DNA of 64,000 bases from NCBI GenBank assembly GCA_015056765.1, contig SVFQ01000010.1, positions 31,876 through 95,875 of the forward strand, read 5' to 3'. The position numbers and the translations under genes were made by a program. Positions within the stretch are counted from its first letter, which is position 1, and every line of letters starts with the position of its first letter. Shown in pieces: positions 33,804 through 42,238 of the stretch. The DNA is from Lachnospiraceae bacterium. Its GTDB lineage: Bacteria > Bacillota > Clostridia > Lachnospirales > Lachnospiraceae. Below the pieces are notes generated by a model. That model ran no database searches and was not told where the DNA came from. It was given only the letters and a program-made list of their open reading frames with translations.

Positions 33804-34742
33804 CTAAAATAAATCCAACATACTATCTAGATAGATTTCTTCCCGAACCTTCAGGTGGTACTCCGGCTTCGTCATATAGTAAAGAAGAAACTCTAGGATA
33901 ATAGCGCTTCCCAGACTTCTGCCTTCTATCTTAAACTGACTAAATCCCGCCGGCATGTAACTCTCCCGAATGGCTTCCAAACCAATAAAGCCCGGGTTCT
34001 TCATGGCTTCTGAGAAGCGGTATCCCTCCTTTGCCGTAGGAGATACGCACCTGTGGTCTTCGCAGTCCTCTCCCAGGCTCTTGCGGCTTACATTTTCATA
34101 GCATGCCTTCCTGTCATAGCAGTCATAGTAGCAGCATTCATTGCATAGGAACTCCACCTTGTCCTTCTGCTTTTGGGATAATTCCCTCAGCTGGTCGAGA
34201 GCTGTATTCAGGCGAAAATCCGGTACTACATAACGGAATTCGTCTTTATTTAATTCTTTCTCCAAGTCGCGAAAATCTGTCAGCACCTTTGTAGTAGAAG
34301 ATACTAGATAAAACTCCGGATAGTTTTTCTGTATATACTTTGCCAAAAGATCGGAGTGTACAATGATACCGTTTCCCAGAGTTCCGTTTTTTACAGTTCC
34401 GTTTTCCGCATTTCTAATTTTGACAGAACCATTATGCTCAAAGAGCCTGCAAAGCGCATTACACTTTTTATCAGATAAGTGTTCCTCCCTCAGAAGCGAA
34501 TTACTAAAGGTAAGCCTAGCAGAAATCCCGTACTCTCCCATAAGCTCTGCCACCTCTTCCGGATCTGCATCGCCGAAGCCTACTCTGCCACCACCCCAGA
34601 TACAATCTGCAGGAGCGCCATAGATAGACCCTATCTCGCACCAGTCATAGAAGTACTCTCTGTGCTGGCGGTACAGTTCCAGGAACACTTTATAGAACTC
34701 ATAAAACTCAAATAATCCCGGTAAATGATAAAACGCTTTCAT
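33804..34742 (-). CDS. Cys-rich protein, possibly related to U32 peptidase-like family
   Basis: 312 residues, cytoplasmic by sequence. The middle shows ARLTFSNSLL, followed later by a run of Cys residues (CNECCYYDCYDRKACYEN, then GEDCEDHRC; about residues 203-235). That pattern recalls the cysteine cluster of U32-type 'collagenase-like' proteins, which can bind a metal or Fe-S centre. The overall match is weak, so I leave the function open. The start at 34742 is the first in-frame ATG. It stands alone, convergent with the PucR-type gene. Confidence 0.6.
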   Translation of the reverse strand: MKAFYHLPGLFEFYEFYKVFLELYRQHREYFYDWCEIGSIYGAPADCIWGGGRVGFGDADPEEVAELMGEYGISARLTFSNSLLREEHLSDKKCNALCRLFEHNGSVKIRNAENGTVKNGTLGNGIIVHSDLLAKYIQKNYPEFYLVSSTTKVLTDFRDLEKELNKDEFRYVVPDFRLNTALDQLRELSQKQKDKVEFLCNECCYYDCYDRKACYENVSRKSLGEDCEDHRCVSPTAKEGYRFSEAMKNPGFIGLEAIRESYMPAGFSQFKIEGRSLGSAIILEFLLYYMTKPEYHLKVREEIYLDSMLDLF

Positions 34743-34792
34743 GTCCTACGCCTCACATGATTTTTTCTCTTTTATAATTGTACCATTTTAAA

Positions 34793-34821
34793 TTGACGAA
34801 GATGCGACTTACTTCTATGAT
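34793..34821 (+). promoter_or_regulatory. Promoter of the AGCS symporter gene
   Basis: TTGACG (34793-34798) and TATGAT (34816-34821) with a 17-base spacer, about 50 bases ahead of the ATG. A second TATAAT lies slightly downstream. Confidence 0.65.
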
Positions 34822-34872
34822 TGAACTATATAATGCGTTTCAAGAATTACAGAAAAAAGAGGGAGATTATGT

Positions 34873-36405
34873 ATGGAAACACTATTAGACATCATTACTG
34901 CGGTCTGCGGTAAAATTCAGGTTGTATCAGACCTGTTCTGGGACTTCCCCACGAACTTCGAATGGTACAAGAACATTCCTATTTTAGGCAACTTCACCCT
35001 GGCCATCATTTTGCTGATTGGGTCAGGCATCTACTTTTCTATCAGACTACGATTTATCCAGATTCGTAAATTCAAACGAGGCATTCAGGTACTGAAAGAA
35101 AGCAAAGCCACAACCGGCATTTCGCCCCTGGCTTCCTTTTTCTTATCCACCGCTATGCGTGTAGGCCCAGGTAATATCCTAGGTGTCACCGGTGCCGTAT
35201 CCGTTGGTGGTCCCGGCGCCCTTTTATGGATGTGGATCTCCGCTTTCTTCGGTATGGCTACCGCCTTTGTGGAGTCCACCCTTTCCCAGATTTTTAAAGA
35301 GAAAAAGGATGACGAATACATCGGTGGTATGGCTTTCTACGGCAGACGACTCCTGAAAAACTCAGCCATCGTAGGTGTGGTACTGTCTCTCATGTACATC
35401 ATTTATGCATTGCTTTGCTTCCCGGCCCAGGGCTTTAATACCGTATCCGCCATGGGACAGATTGCAAGCATCGTACATGGTAGCGAGCTGCCTACTACCC
35501 ACGCTGTTTACTGGATTGGCTTTGTCATCGTCATCATCGCTACTGTGGCAGTATCCTTTGGTGGAACGAAAAAGATTTCCCGTGTCACAGACGTATTGGT
35601 GCCTATCATGGCCATCGTTTATGTACTGACAGTGCTGGTGCTGATTCTGCTTAACATCCCAAGAATTCCTTGGTTCTTCTATGCCGTATTTACAGAAGCC
35701 TTTAAACCGGAAGCTGTATTCGGCGGAGCATTTGGCGTGGCTTTGATGCAAGGCGTAAAACGTGGCCTTATGTCTAATGAAGCCGGTCAAGGTACCATTA
35801 CCATGCCCGCTGCCGCTTCTGATGCAGACCACCCTTGTGATCAGGGTTGCGTACAGGCCATCGGTGTCTTCCTAGATACCATCGTCATCTGTACTCTGAC
35901 AGGCTTCGTAGTCATCATGGGCCGTGCATGGCTTGGTGAAAATGGCGCTGCCTGGTTTGAACTTGGCAAGCTTCCAAAATACCTTGCCTCCGCTGCAGAG
36001 CTGACTCCCGGTACTGCTTTCAACACCGTAGTAACCCTGCTGATTTCCTTGTGTTTTGGCCTTTTCGCCTTCACTTGCTTATTGGGCTTTATGTCCTTCT
36101 CCGAAATCTGCGCAAACCGTATCAGCCGCAGCAAAGTATTTATCAATATCATTCGCGTACTGGACATCATCGTCATCATTTTCGGTATGCTGACTTCCAT
36201 CGTAGGCATGGATCTGGGAGCACTGTGGGATTTGTCCGACTTTGCCAATATCCTGATTGCTTACTGCAACATCCCGCTTCTCTACATCGGTTTCAAGTAT
36301 GTAAAGAAAGCGCAGCAACACTATGAGTCCTCCAATGGTACCAAATTCACCTCCCAAGTGGTGGGCATCGACGTACCTGTTTGGGACGAAAAAGCTGGTC
36401 AATGA
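34873..36405 (+). CDS. Amino acid/sodium symporter, AGCS family
   Basis: 510-residue inner-membrane protein with about eleven spans that imports alanine or glycine with Na+. Family signatures are GGPGALLWMWISAFFGMATAFVESTLSQIFK (about residues 113-143) and GVALMQGVKRGLMSNEAGQGT (about 290-312). GGAG precedes the ATG. It has its own promoter and terminator and appears monocistronic. The amino acid transported cannot be told from sequence. Confidence 0.93.
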   Translation: METLLDIITAVCGKIQVVSDLFWDFPTNFEWYKNIPILGNFTLAIILLIGSGIYFSIRLRFIQIRKFKRGIQVLKESKATTGISPLASFFLSTAMRVGPGNILGVTGAVSVGGPGALLWMWISAFFGMATAFVESTLSQIFKEKKDDEYIGGMAFYGRRLLKNSAIVGVVLSLMYIIYALLCFPAQGFNTVSAMGQIASIVHGSELPTTHAVYWIGFVIVIIATVAVSFGGTKKISRVTDVLVPIMAIVYVLTVLVLILLNIPRIPWFFYAVFTEAFKPEAVFGGAFGVALMQGVKRGLMSNEAGQGTITMPAAASDADHPCDQGCVQAIGVFLDTIVICTLTGFVVIMGRAWLGENGAAWFELGKLPKYLASAAELTPGTAFNTVVTLLISLCFGLFAFTCLLGFMSFSEICANRISRSKVFINIIRVLDIIVIIFGMLTSIVGMDLGALWDLSDFANILIAYCNIPLLYIGFKYVKKAQQHYESSNGTKFTSQVVGIDVPVWDEKAGQ

Positions 36406-36435
36406 TAGAACTACTGGAAAAGAATCATAAAATCT

Positions 36436-36470
36436 AAAAAATGCAGCACCTTACGGTGCTGCATTTGCTT
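36436..36470. terminator. Bidirectional terminator between symporter and GH5 gene
   Basis: AAATGCAGCACC and GGTGCTGCATTT form a 12-bp stem around TTAC, with A-rich and T-rich flanks, between convergent genes. Confidence 0.85.
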
Positions 36471-36475
36471 TATCT

Positions 36476-37513
36476 CTATACAATTTCAATAAATCTATCT
36501 TTGATGCTGGCGAAGCTTTCGTCTACAAGGCCGAAGTCTTTCTGCTTGTAGTTCCACAGGGCGTGGCCGATACCGTATTTCTCGAAAGCTACGTGGATGT
36601 CCTTCATCCAGCGAAGCCTGTCTTCCGGGTCTGCCTGATCGATGACACCATACTCACCGCAGTAGAGGCATACGCCGTCTTTCTGGGCTTTCTCTACAGC
36701 AGGTGCAAAGATATCTTCGAAGAAGCCGGGTCCGATTTCACGGATGCCTGCCTGGAATACAGCGCCGCCTAAGTCGCAAGGCAGTTCATCTGCGGCACGA
36801 CGATACTCTTCCAAAGTCTTTGGATAACCGATGTGGAAATCAAGGGGCATACCCTCCATCCAGTAAGCGCTCTGGTGAGAAAATACCATAGGCTCATAGC
36901 AGTGGAAGTTATAAACCACTTTCTCATCTACAGGCAAATCCAGCTTTGGTACGCTCTGTACATTGTTATAGCAAACGCCACCTACGATGATGACATGCTC
37001 AGGGCAAATCTCACGAATCATGTGAATATATCTGCCGGCAATCTCATTCCAAGCATCAGCTACTTCTACCAAAACCACTTCATTCAAAGGCTCAAAAGCT
37101 ACCTGATTTGGATAGTCCTTAAAAGTAGTGGCGATACGTTTCCACAGATTCATAAAACGAGCCTGCAGCGCATCATCATAGAAGAATTTTTCTCTGTCCA
37201 TGTCCTTTTTCAAAGGATCAAAAGAATAGCCGTAGCACTCATGCAAATCAATCAGCATGTTTAAGTGATTCTTCTCACACCACTCACGGCAATTTTTCAA
37301 ATAATTGAAACCATCTTCCTTTGGTGCCCCGTCCTCGTCTTCCAGCACATTATAATCTACCGGAACACGCACGTGATCAAATCCTAAGGAAGCGATGTAA
37401 TCGATATCCTTTTCTGTGATAAAGGTGTCAAAATGATTCTTGTCGTACTTGGCAAACTGAGAAATCCAACCGCCAAGATTAACCCCCTTCATAAATCCTG
37501 TCAACTGCTTCAT
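36476..37513 (-). CDS. Family 5 glycoside hydrolase (endoglucanase-like), cytoplasmic
   Basis: 345 residues with no signal peptide, so probably intracellular, acting on imported oligosaccharides. GH5 landmarks are GVNLGGWISQF at the N-terminus, HVRVPVDYNVLED, LIDLHECYGYSF, VAFEPLNEVV (acid/base Glu near residue 147) and LYCGEYGVID (nucleophile Glu near residue 280). Related enzymes act on beta-1,3 or beta-1,4 glucans. It is monocistronic. With the GH3 beta-glucosidase at 15-18 kb it suggests use of plant or fungal beta-glucans. Confidence 0.88.
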   Translation of the reverse strand: MKQLTGFMKGVNLGGWISQFAKYDKNHFDTFITEKDIDYIASLGFDHVRVPVDYNVLEDEDGAPKEDGFNYLKNCREWCEKNHLNMLIDLHECYGYSFDPLKKDMDREKFFYDDALQARFMNLWKRIATTFKDYPNQVAFEPLNEVVLVEVADAWNEIAGRYIHMIREICPEHVIIVGGVCYNNVQSVPKLDLPVDEKVVYNFHCYEPMVFSHQSAYWMEGMPLDFHIGYPKTLEEYRRAADELPCDLGGAVFQAGIREIGPGFFEDIFAPAVEKAQKDGVCLYCGEYGVIDQADPEDRLRWMKDIHVAFEKYGIGHALWNYKQKDFGLVDESFASIKDRFIEIV

Positions 37514-37626
37514 GTAATACCTCCCATTGTGTAAGATACACAGTATTTTCTATATCATTTTAACAGTTCGGGGCGTATCCCTCTATCTATAATTACGAAA
37601 AGCTCTAATCTCATTCTTTAAGCAAT

Positions 37627-38640
37627 TTATTTGGTTCCGAAACCCCAAAGGCACTTTGCTTTCAGCTTATCCCAAAGGTAAGTCAGCGCCATGATTAGGG
37701 CCACAATGCCTGCTGCCAGTAAAAGCAAAAGCAGAATCCCCATTCCGCCTTTCACAGGAAAACCGGCCTGTTCTAACCTGTTCCAGACCTTCGCATATTT
37801 CATGTAGCGAATCACGAAGCCATGGAGCAAAAAAATCGGCATGGTACGCTGCCCAATAGTACCAAGTACCGGTATCTTTTTCTCCGGTAAAAACATCAAA
37901 ACTACCACGATAATCACCGCTGCCGCCACGAGCTGGGCGCCACGGATGCCTGCATGATAGTGCAGTTTCTCATAAGGGTAAGCCCCGTAAAACCACTTGG
38001 CATTGATAGCGGACCTGTGCATCATCACCACCGCTATGGCTATAGTAGCAAGGACCGCAAACAGCACTGCCACGGTGCGGTAGCCCTTGGAACTGCGGAA
38101 GCTCTCCTCCTGACATTTTTCAAAGAAAGATGAATGCCTAAAATAATATCCCCATAAAAAGAAGGGCAGATACACGATGGTGCGACTCAAAGTATAATCA
38201 TAGGAAACCGACGACACCGTGCCGATCCATAAGCTCAGGCCAATGCTGATGACCCAAATGAGATAACGCAGATAACGCTGCTTCAGTGCCAAAACCGCCA
38301 GCAGCAGATTCCACCAAATCATGGCCATGAGATACCACAAAATCCAGTACGGCTTGTGATACTGGAACTTCAGCTTCGTCCCCAGCACCTCTCTGGCAAA
38401 AAGAAGGTACAAGGTCTGAAAAACAAAATAGGGTAACACCAGATGTTTCAGGATGCGCTTCATGTCAAACTTTCCAAACATACCGCTGAGAAAGATGAAG
38501 GCCGGCATGTGAAACAGATAAATGATGGCATAGCTCCCCCGGGCCTCCGGAAAGGGCATGATTTCGCACAGATGCCCTACCACTACCAGTAGAATCAGAA
38601 TCCCTTTGAAGTTGTCATATTGTTCGTATCGCTTTTTCAT
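37627..38640 (-). CDS. Acyltransferase-3 family membrane protein
   Basis: 337 residues, about ten membrane spans, with YDNFKGILILLVVVGHLCEIMP at the start (the conserved His region) and AFIFLSGMFGK. This resembles the fucose 4-O-acetylase/Acyl_transf_3 group that O-acylates surface carbohydrates. The start is uncertain: ATG at 38640 gives the usual N-terminus, while ATGs at 38673 and 38784 are in frame, the latter overlapping the divergent Crp/Fnr gene. No strong ribosome site marks any of them. Confidence 0.82.
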   Translation of the reverse strand: MKKRYEQYDNFKGILILLVVVGHLCEIMPFPEARGSYAIIYLFHMPAFIFLSGMFGKFDMKRILKHLVLPYFVFQTLYLLFAREVLGTKLKFQYHKPYWILWYLMAMIWWNLLLAVLALKQRYLRYLIWVISIGLSLWIGTVSSVSYDYTLSRTIVYLPFFLWGYYFRHSSFFEKCQEESFRSSKGYRTVAVLFAVLATIAIAVVMMHRSAINAKWFYGAYPYEKLHYHAGIRGAQLVAAAVIIVVVLMFLPEKKIPVLGTIGQRTMPIFLLHGFVIRYMKYAKVWNRLEQAGFPVKGGMGILLLLLLAAGIVALIMALTYLWDKLKAKCLWGFGTK

Positions 38641-38759
38641 ATCATTACTACTATAACACACTGTATTGTTCATGGTTTCGTCATTCTTTTCCCGAATACA
38701 TATGATACAATGAGGCCAAAGTAAAACTACAGGATATGTAAAAAAGATAAGGATAAACC

Positions 38760-39413
38760 ATGGATTACGCAACTCTTTTTCCATTTTGGAATCAACTTAC
38801 CGAAGCACAAAAGGCAGCTATTTCGGATGCCTGCTATACAGAAACCCATAAAAAGGGTGATTTGATGCACCGTTCCAATGAGAATTGCAAAGGTCTTATG
38901 ACCGTTCTCTCCGGCCAGCTCAGAACCTACATCCTGTCTGAAGAAGGCCGTGAAGTCACGCTTTTCCGTGTATACCAAGGAGATGTCTGCGTCTTATCCG
39001 CCTCCTGCCTGCTTGACTCCATCGACTTTGATGTCATGATAGAAGCCACGGAAAACACAGAGGTGCTCATTCTGCCGACGCTTTGCCTAAACGCGATTAT
39101 GAAGGAGAATCCCCATGCGGAACTTTTCCTGTATAAAACCGCTACAGAGAAATTCTCCGACGTCATGTGGACCATGCAGCAGATCCTGTTCCGCAAAATC
39201 GACCAGCGCCTCTCTGCCTTTCTATTGGAAGAAATGCATCGGCACAGCACCACAGAATTGCGTTTGACCCACGAAGAAATCGCCACCTATATCGGTAGCG
39301 CCAGAGAGGTGGTCTCTAAAGTGCTAAAGTACCTGGCGGAAACCGGAGCCATCACCCAAGGCCGCGGCAGTATCCATATAAAAGATGAAGGTCTCCTAAA
39401 AAAACTTTCCTAA
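38760..39413 (+). CDS. Crp/Fnr family transcriptional regulator
   Basis: 217 residues: an N-terminal cyclic-nucleotide-binding-type beta-roll (about 20-115), a dimerisation helix (WTMQQILFRKIDQRLSAFLL) and a C-terminal winged HTH with LTHEEIATYIGSAREVVSKVLKYLAETGAI (about 163-195). The N-terminal Cys pattern of Fnr (CxxC cluster) is absent, so it is probably not a 4Fe-4S oxygen sensor of the E. coli Fnr type. It sits just before a Fe-S/redox gene set led by a Crp-like palindrome, so it likely controls that set. Confidence 0.9.
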   Translation: MDYATLFPFWNQLTEAQKAAISDACYTETHKKGDLMHRSNENCKGLMTVLSGQLRTYILSEEGREVTLFRVYQGDVCVLSASCLLDSIDFDVMIEATENTEVLILPTLCLNAIMKENPHAELFLYKTATEKFSDVMWTMQQILFRKIDQRLSAFLLEEMHRHSTTELRLTHEEIATYIGSAREVVSKVLKYLAETGAITQGRGSIHIKDEGLLKKLS

Positions 39414-39439
39414 AAGAATTATAGAGAAATTATACTTAG

Positions 39440-39454
39440 TGTGACTTTGTCACA
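39440..39454 (+). promoter_or_regulatory. Crp/Fnr-type operator
   Basis: TGTGAC-TTT-GTCACA is a perfect inverted repeat close to the TGTGAN6TCACA Crp site, one base shorter in the centre. It lies between the regulator gene and the ferredoxin gene, consistent with control of this cluster by the adjacent regulator. Confidence 0.6.
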
Positions 39455-39463
39455 AACTTATTC

Positions 39464-39512
39464 GCTCCCTTTTTGATAGGATGAAGGTCCTGTTAATAAG
39501 GGAGCTTTTTTT
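39464..39512 (+). terminator. Terminator or attenuator before the ferredoxin gene
   Basis: GCTCCCTT and AAGGGAGC form an 8-bp stem followed by seven T residues. It either ends the regulator transcript or acts as a leader terminator for the ferredoxin set. The loop holds a second small pairing (AGGA/TCCT). Confidence 0.7.
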
Positions 39513-39558
39513 GTGAAATGAATTAGAGAGATTGTATTGGATTAGAAAGGATGAAACA

Positions 39559-39768
39559 TTGAAACCACTGAAACTTGCTGTCGTAGATAGAAGAACCTGC
39601 GTAGCCTGCGGTGCTTGCGCAAAAGTCTGTCCAAGGGGAGCCATCCAAATCGTAAAAGGATGCTACTCCGAAATAAATCCGGACTTGTGTGTAGGCTGCG
39701 GCATCTGCGCCAAAGAATGCCCTGCAAGCTGCATTGAAACAAAATTAAGGGAGGAATTAAATGCGTAA
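39559..39768 (+). CDS. 2[4Fe-4S] ferredoxin-type protein, TTG start
   Basis: 69 residues with two classical cluster motifs, CVACGACAKVCP (about residues 15-26) and CVGCGICAKECP (about 44-55), so it carries electrons at low potential. No ATG fits: the frame opens with TTG, and the TTG at 39559 lies eight bases after AAAGG, so I place the start there. It overlaps the following Fe-S membrane gene by eight bases and probably donates to it. Confidence 0.85.
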   Translation: MKPLKLAVVDRRTCVACGACAKVCPRGAIQIVKGCYSEINPDLCVGCGICAKECPASCIETKLREELNA

Positions 39769-40345
39769 GAAACACTGGTATGACTATTTGTGGATTTGGT
39801 CCATTTTATATTTTTCCCTGGGATTTTTTAATATCCTGTTTGCCTGGCTTGGCATGATCGATTTCATCGTGCCGCTGCTTTTCGCCATCATCGGCGGTAA
39901 TAAGCACTTTTGCAATAAGTATTGCGGTAGAGGCCAGCTTTTCACCGTGCTTGGAAATAGCCTCCGCTTAAGCCGCAAGAAAAAGGCTCCCGGCTGGATC
40001 TCCGGCAAATGGTTTCGCTACGGCTTTTTGGCCTTCTTTATGACCATGTTCGGAAACATGGTATACCAGACCTATCTGGTGGCCGGAGGCGCAAGTTCCC
40101 TTCGCCAAGTGGTGAAGCTGTTCTGGACTTTTAAAGTGCCTTGGCACTGGGCCTACACAGTACCTGCGCCAAGTCCTTGGATCGCGCAGTTTAGCTTTGG
40201 TTTCTATAGCCTGATGCTCACCAGCACTTTAATCGGCCTCATCGTCATGGTATTATATAAACCAAGAACCTGGTGTACCTTCTGTCCTATGGGCACCATG
40301 ACCCAGGGCATCTGTCAACTGAAAAACAAACCTTCTGATAATTAG
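39761..40345 (+). CDS. Fe-S membrane protein, NapH/Fer4_5-like
   Basis: 194 residues, about four membrane spans. Two Cys clusters face the same side: KHFCNKYCGRGQLF (near residue 50) and RTWCTFCPMGTMTQGIC (near residues 170-186). These resemble the NapH/CcoG-type 4Fe-4S membrane domain, which passes electrons across the membrane. The start overlaps the ferredoxin end by eight bases, and the C_GCAxxG gene follows by 13 bases, so the three form one transcription unit. Its redox partner and physiological role are unknown. Confidence 0.8.
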   Translation: MRKKHWYDYLWIWSILYFSLGFFNILFAWLGMIDFIVPLLFAIIGGNKHFCNKYCGRGQLFTVLGNSLRLSRKKKAPGWISGKWFRYGFLAFFMTMFGNMVYQTYLVAGGASSLRQVVKLFWTFKVPWHWAYTVPAPSPWIAQFSFGFYSLMLTSTLIGLIVMVLYKPRTWCTFCPMGTMTQGICQLKNKPSDN

Positions 40346-40358
40346 AAAAGAGGATACT

Positions 40359-40745
40359 ATGGAATCTAGAATTGAAGAAGCTGCAAATAAGAAAATGTGT
40401 GGTTATAACTGTGCCCAGGCAGTGGCTTGCACTTACTGCGACCTGGCCGGCATCGACGAAGAAACCATGCGCAATCTCACCCAGGGCTTTGCCGTAGGAA
40501 CCGGCGGAAGCTTGGAAGCTTCCTGTGGCGCCATCACCGGCGCTGTGGCCGTCCTTGGTCAGATCAAGAAAAACCCTCAGGCCACCATGCAGAGCAGCCG
40601 CCGCATCATCTCCGCATTCAAGGAGCAGAACGGCACCGTCATCTGCAAAGAATTAAAAGGCATCGAAGACGGCATCGTAAAACGTGAATGCATCGACTGT
40701 GTCCGAGACGCAGCCGCACTATTAGAAAAAGAACTGGCTCAGTAA
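40359..40745 (+). CDS. C_GCAxxG_C_C family redox protein
   Basis: 128 residues. The hallmark is present: CGYNCAQAVACTYC, later EASCGAITGAVAVLGQ (the GCAxxG-like core), and the C-terminal ECIDCVRDAAALL. These Cys are thought to bind Fe-S or act as redox thiols; no enzymatic activity is firmly known. It is the third gene after ferredoxin and the Fe-S membrane protein, under the Crp/Fnr-type regulator. This association suggests a response to oxidants, nitrosative stress or reactive sulfur. Confidence 0.88.
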   Translation: MESRIEEAANKKMCGYNCAQAVACTYCDLAGIDEETMRNLTQGFAVGTGGSLEASCGAITGAVAVLGQIKKNPQATMQSSRRIISAFKEQNGTVICKELKGIEDGIVKRECIDCVRDAAALLEKELAQ

Positions 40746-40761
40746 GAGTCAGTTCTTTTCT

Positions 40762-40932
40762 TTATACAATACTGTATTCAAACATCTCGTACTTGAGCTG
40801 AGTACCTTCTGCAATACCATCTGGTAATAGCGCCCTTGCTACAAGTTTCAGTTCCGAAGTTTCCACATCGGTTCTACGTAGGTTTGCGTAGTCTCCATCG
40901 ATACTTTCGACGATATAGTAATATGTTTCCAT
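40762..40932 (-). CDS. Small DUF3006-like protein
   Basis: 56 residues; too short for the usual length cut-off. It begins METYYYIVESIDGDYANLRR and continues with ALLPDGIAEGTQLKYE, the pattern of DUF3006 (a small beta-barrel of unknown role, usually reading 'D.iEGd.A.l' then 'LP.g.keGd.l'). The start at 40932 has GGAGAG five bases ahead. It begins 12 bases after the CAT-like gene stop and is probably cotranscribed with it. Confidence 0.7.
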   Translation of the reverse strand: METYYYIVESIDGDYANLRRTDVETSELKLVARALLPDGIAEGTQLKYEMFEYSIV

Positions 40933-40944
40933 CTATACTCTCCT

Positions 40945-41592
40945 TTAAGCTATAAAACGCTTTATCTCATCCTCTACTAACTTGTATACCAACGCAATCA
41001 GATAGCCATCTGCCACAGCATGATTCATCCGAACGGACAGTGGCATCACCAAGCGGCCATTCTCCTCACGATACTTGCCCCAGTTCACAATAGGCAATAA
41101 ATAGAGATATCCATCAGGCAACTCAATATTCAACGAATCGTAGGACAGCCACGAAATATAGGACGCATCAAACCAATTGGGATGATTCGCAGCATCTAGG
41201 CCGTACTCCCTCGTCTGCTTCGCCGCTTCTATATCGGCCAATGCGTCATGATAAAAACTGTCATAATCCTCAGAATAATTCGTATACACCGGTGTACATG
41301 TCTCTGTATCTTCGTGGAAAATATACTGAGTCGGGTTGATGGTATCATAGCAAATCATTTCATCCGTTTCCCAGAGATACGCCATCCGATAGTCCTCTCT
41401 GGAATTCAACACCTTCGTCAAGATATATAGGAAGTTCACATAGAACTTCGTCCCTGTCTTTTTCGAATACTCTACCAAGTCCGTCACATCTACACGAGCG
41501 GTCATAGATGATGAGCACTTGCAGTCCTCTGAAAAATGTCGAAAGACACCCTGTCGATAATAGGTTTCTTTGTCAATTACCTTGTAGTTCAT
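40945..41592 (-). CDS. Chloramphenicol-acetyltransferase-like protein
   Basis: 215 residues with the CAT fold. The catalytic motif is MNHAVADGYLIALVYKLVED (HxxxDG, His near residue 190), and the N-terminal HFSEDCKCSSSMTARVDVTDLVEY is CAT-like. Many chromosomal CAT-like proteins in Clostridia do not confer resistance, so I do not call drug resistance. AGGAGGGG precedes the ATG at 41592; the longer frame lacks a site. It is first of a two-gene unit with the DUF3006-like gene. Confidence 0.85.
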   Translation of the reverse strand: MNYKVIDKETYYRQGVFRHFSEDCKCSSSMTARVDVTDLVEYSKKTGTKFYVNFLYILTKVLNSREDYRMAYLWETDEMICYDTINPTQYIFHEDTETCTPVYTNYSEDYDSFYHDALADIEAAKQTREYGLDAANHPNWFDASYISWLSYDSLNIELPDGYLYLLPIVNWGKYREENGRLVMPLSVRMNHAVADGYLIALVYKLVEDEIKRFIA

Positions 41593-41755
41593 GTCTAATC
41601 CCCTCCTACGAATACCTCTAGTTCGATTATAAATTATCCACCAGTGCTTCTCAATGCCAAATCTCACCGCCTTGCCATCGCCACCTATGCGCGGTATGAT
41701 GCAATAGTACGTTTACACTTTGGAGGAATGACATGATAAGAAAAGCGACAGCCCC

Positions 41756-42226
41756 CTAGTCTAGTAAATACTCCATCTGCATGGATCTTACTTTCATACC
41801 CACCTTTTCATAGAAATGTTTTGCATTTTCATTGCCTTCCCAGACATTTAAAACCACTTCTCTGCAGTTCAGGCGTTTTGCTTCAGACTTAACGTACTCA
41901 AACAATGTAGCGCCTACATGCTGGCCGCGAGCGTTCTGGTCCACACATAAGTCATCGATATAAAGCATTTTAAAGGAATGCATGTTGTTATTATGAAACT
42001 CCTTTATCTGGCAAAACGCATATCCCATCACAGCATCCTCATCATCCACTGCCACATAGATGGGCTTCTCATCATCTAAAATCATCTGCTGCAGTTCCTC
42101 AGCTGTGTACTTCGTCGTACCGGAGATAAAGATATCCGGTCTGAGTGCCGCATGAATCTCCAGCACCTCCTGTAAAAGCACAATCAGTTTCTCAATGTCT
42201 TTCTCTTCTGCTCTTCTAATCTGCAT
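41756..42226 (-). CDS. GNAT family N-acetyltransferase
   Basis: 156 residues, single GNAT domain. Motif A with acetyl-CoA pyrophosphate loop is visible in MLYIDDLCVDQNARGQHVGATLFEYVKSEAKRLNC (RGQHVG near residue 100), and the C-terminal NENAKHFYEKVGMKVRSMQMEY is characteristic. Substrate unknown. It ends the run downstream of the MFS gene with a 12-base gap, so the two may be coexpressed. Confidence 0.88.
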   Translation of the reverse strand: MQIRRAEEKDIEKLIVLLQEVLEIHAALRPDIFISGTTKYTAEELQQMILDDEKPIYVAVDDEDAVMGYAFCQIKEFHNNNMHSFKMLYIDDLCVDQNARGQHVGATLFEYVKSEAKRLNCREVVLNVWEGNENAKHFYEKVGMKVRSMQMEYLLD

Positions 42227-42238
42227 AACCTATTCCTC

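Noticed and set aside
40945..41592. Chloramphenicol resistance gene.
   Set aside because: The fold and HxxxDG motif fit, but chromosomal CAT-like proteins often lack this activity; resistance is not supported by sequence alone.
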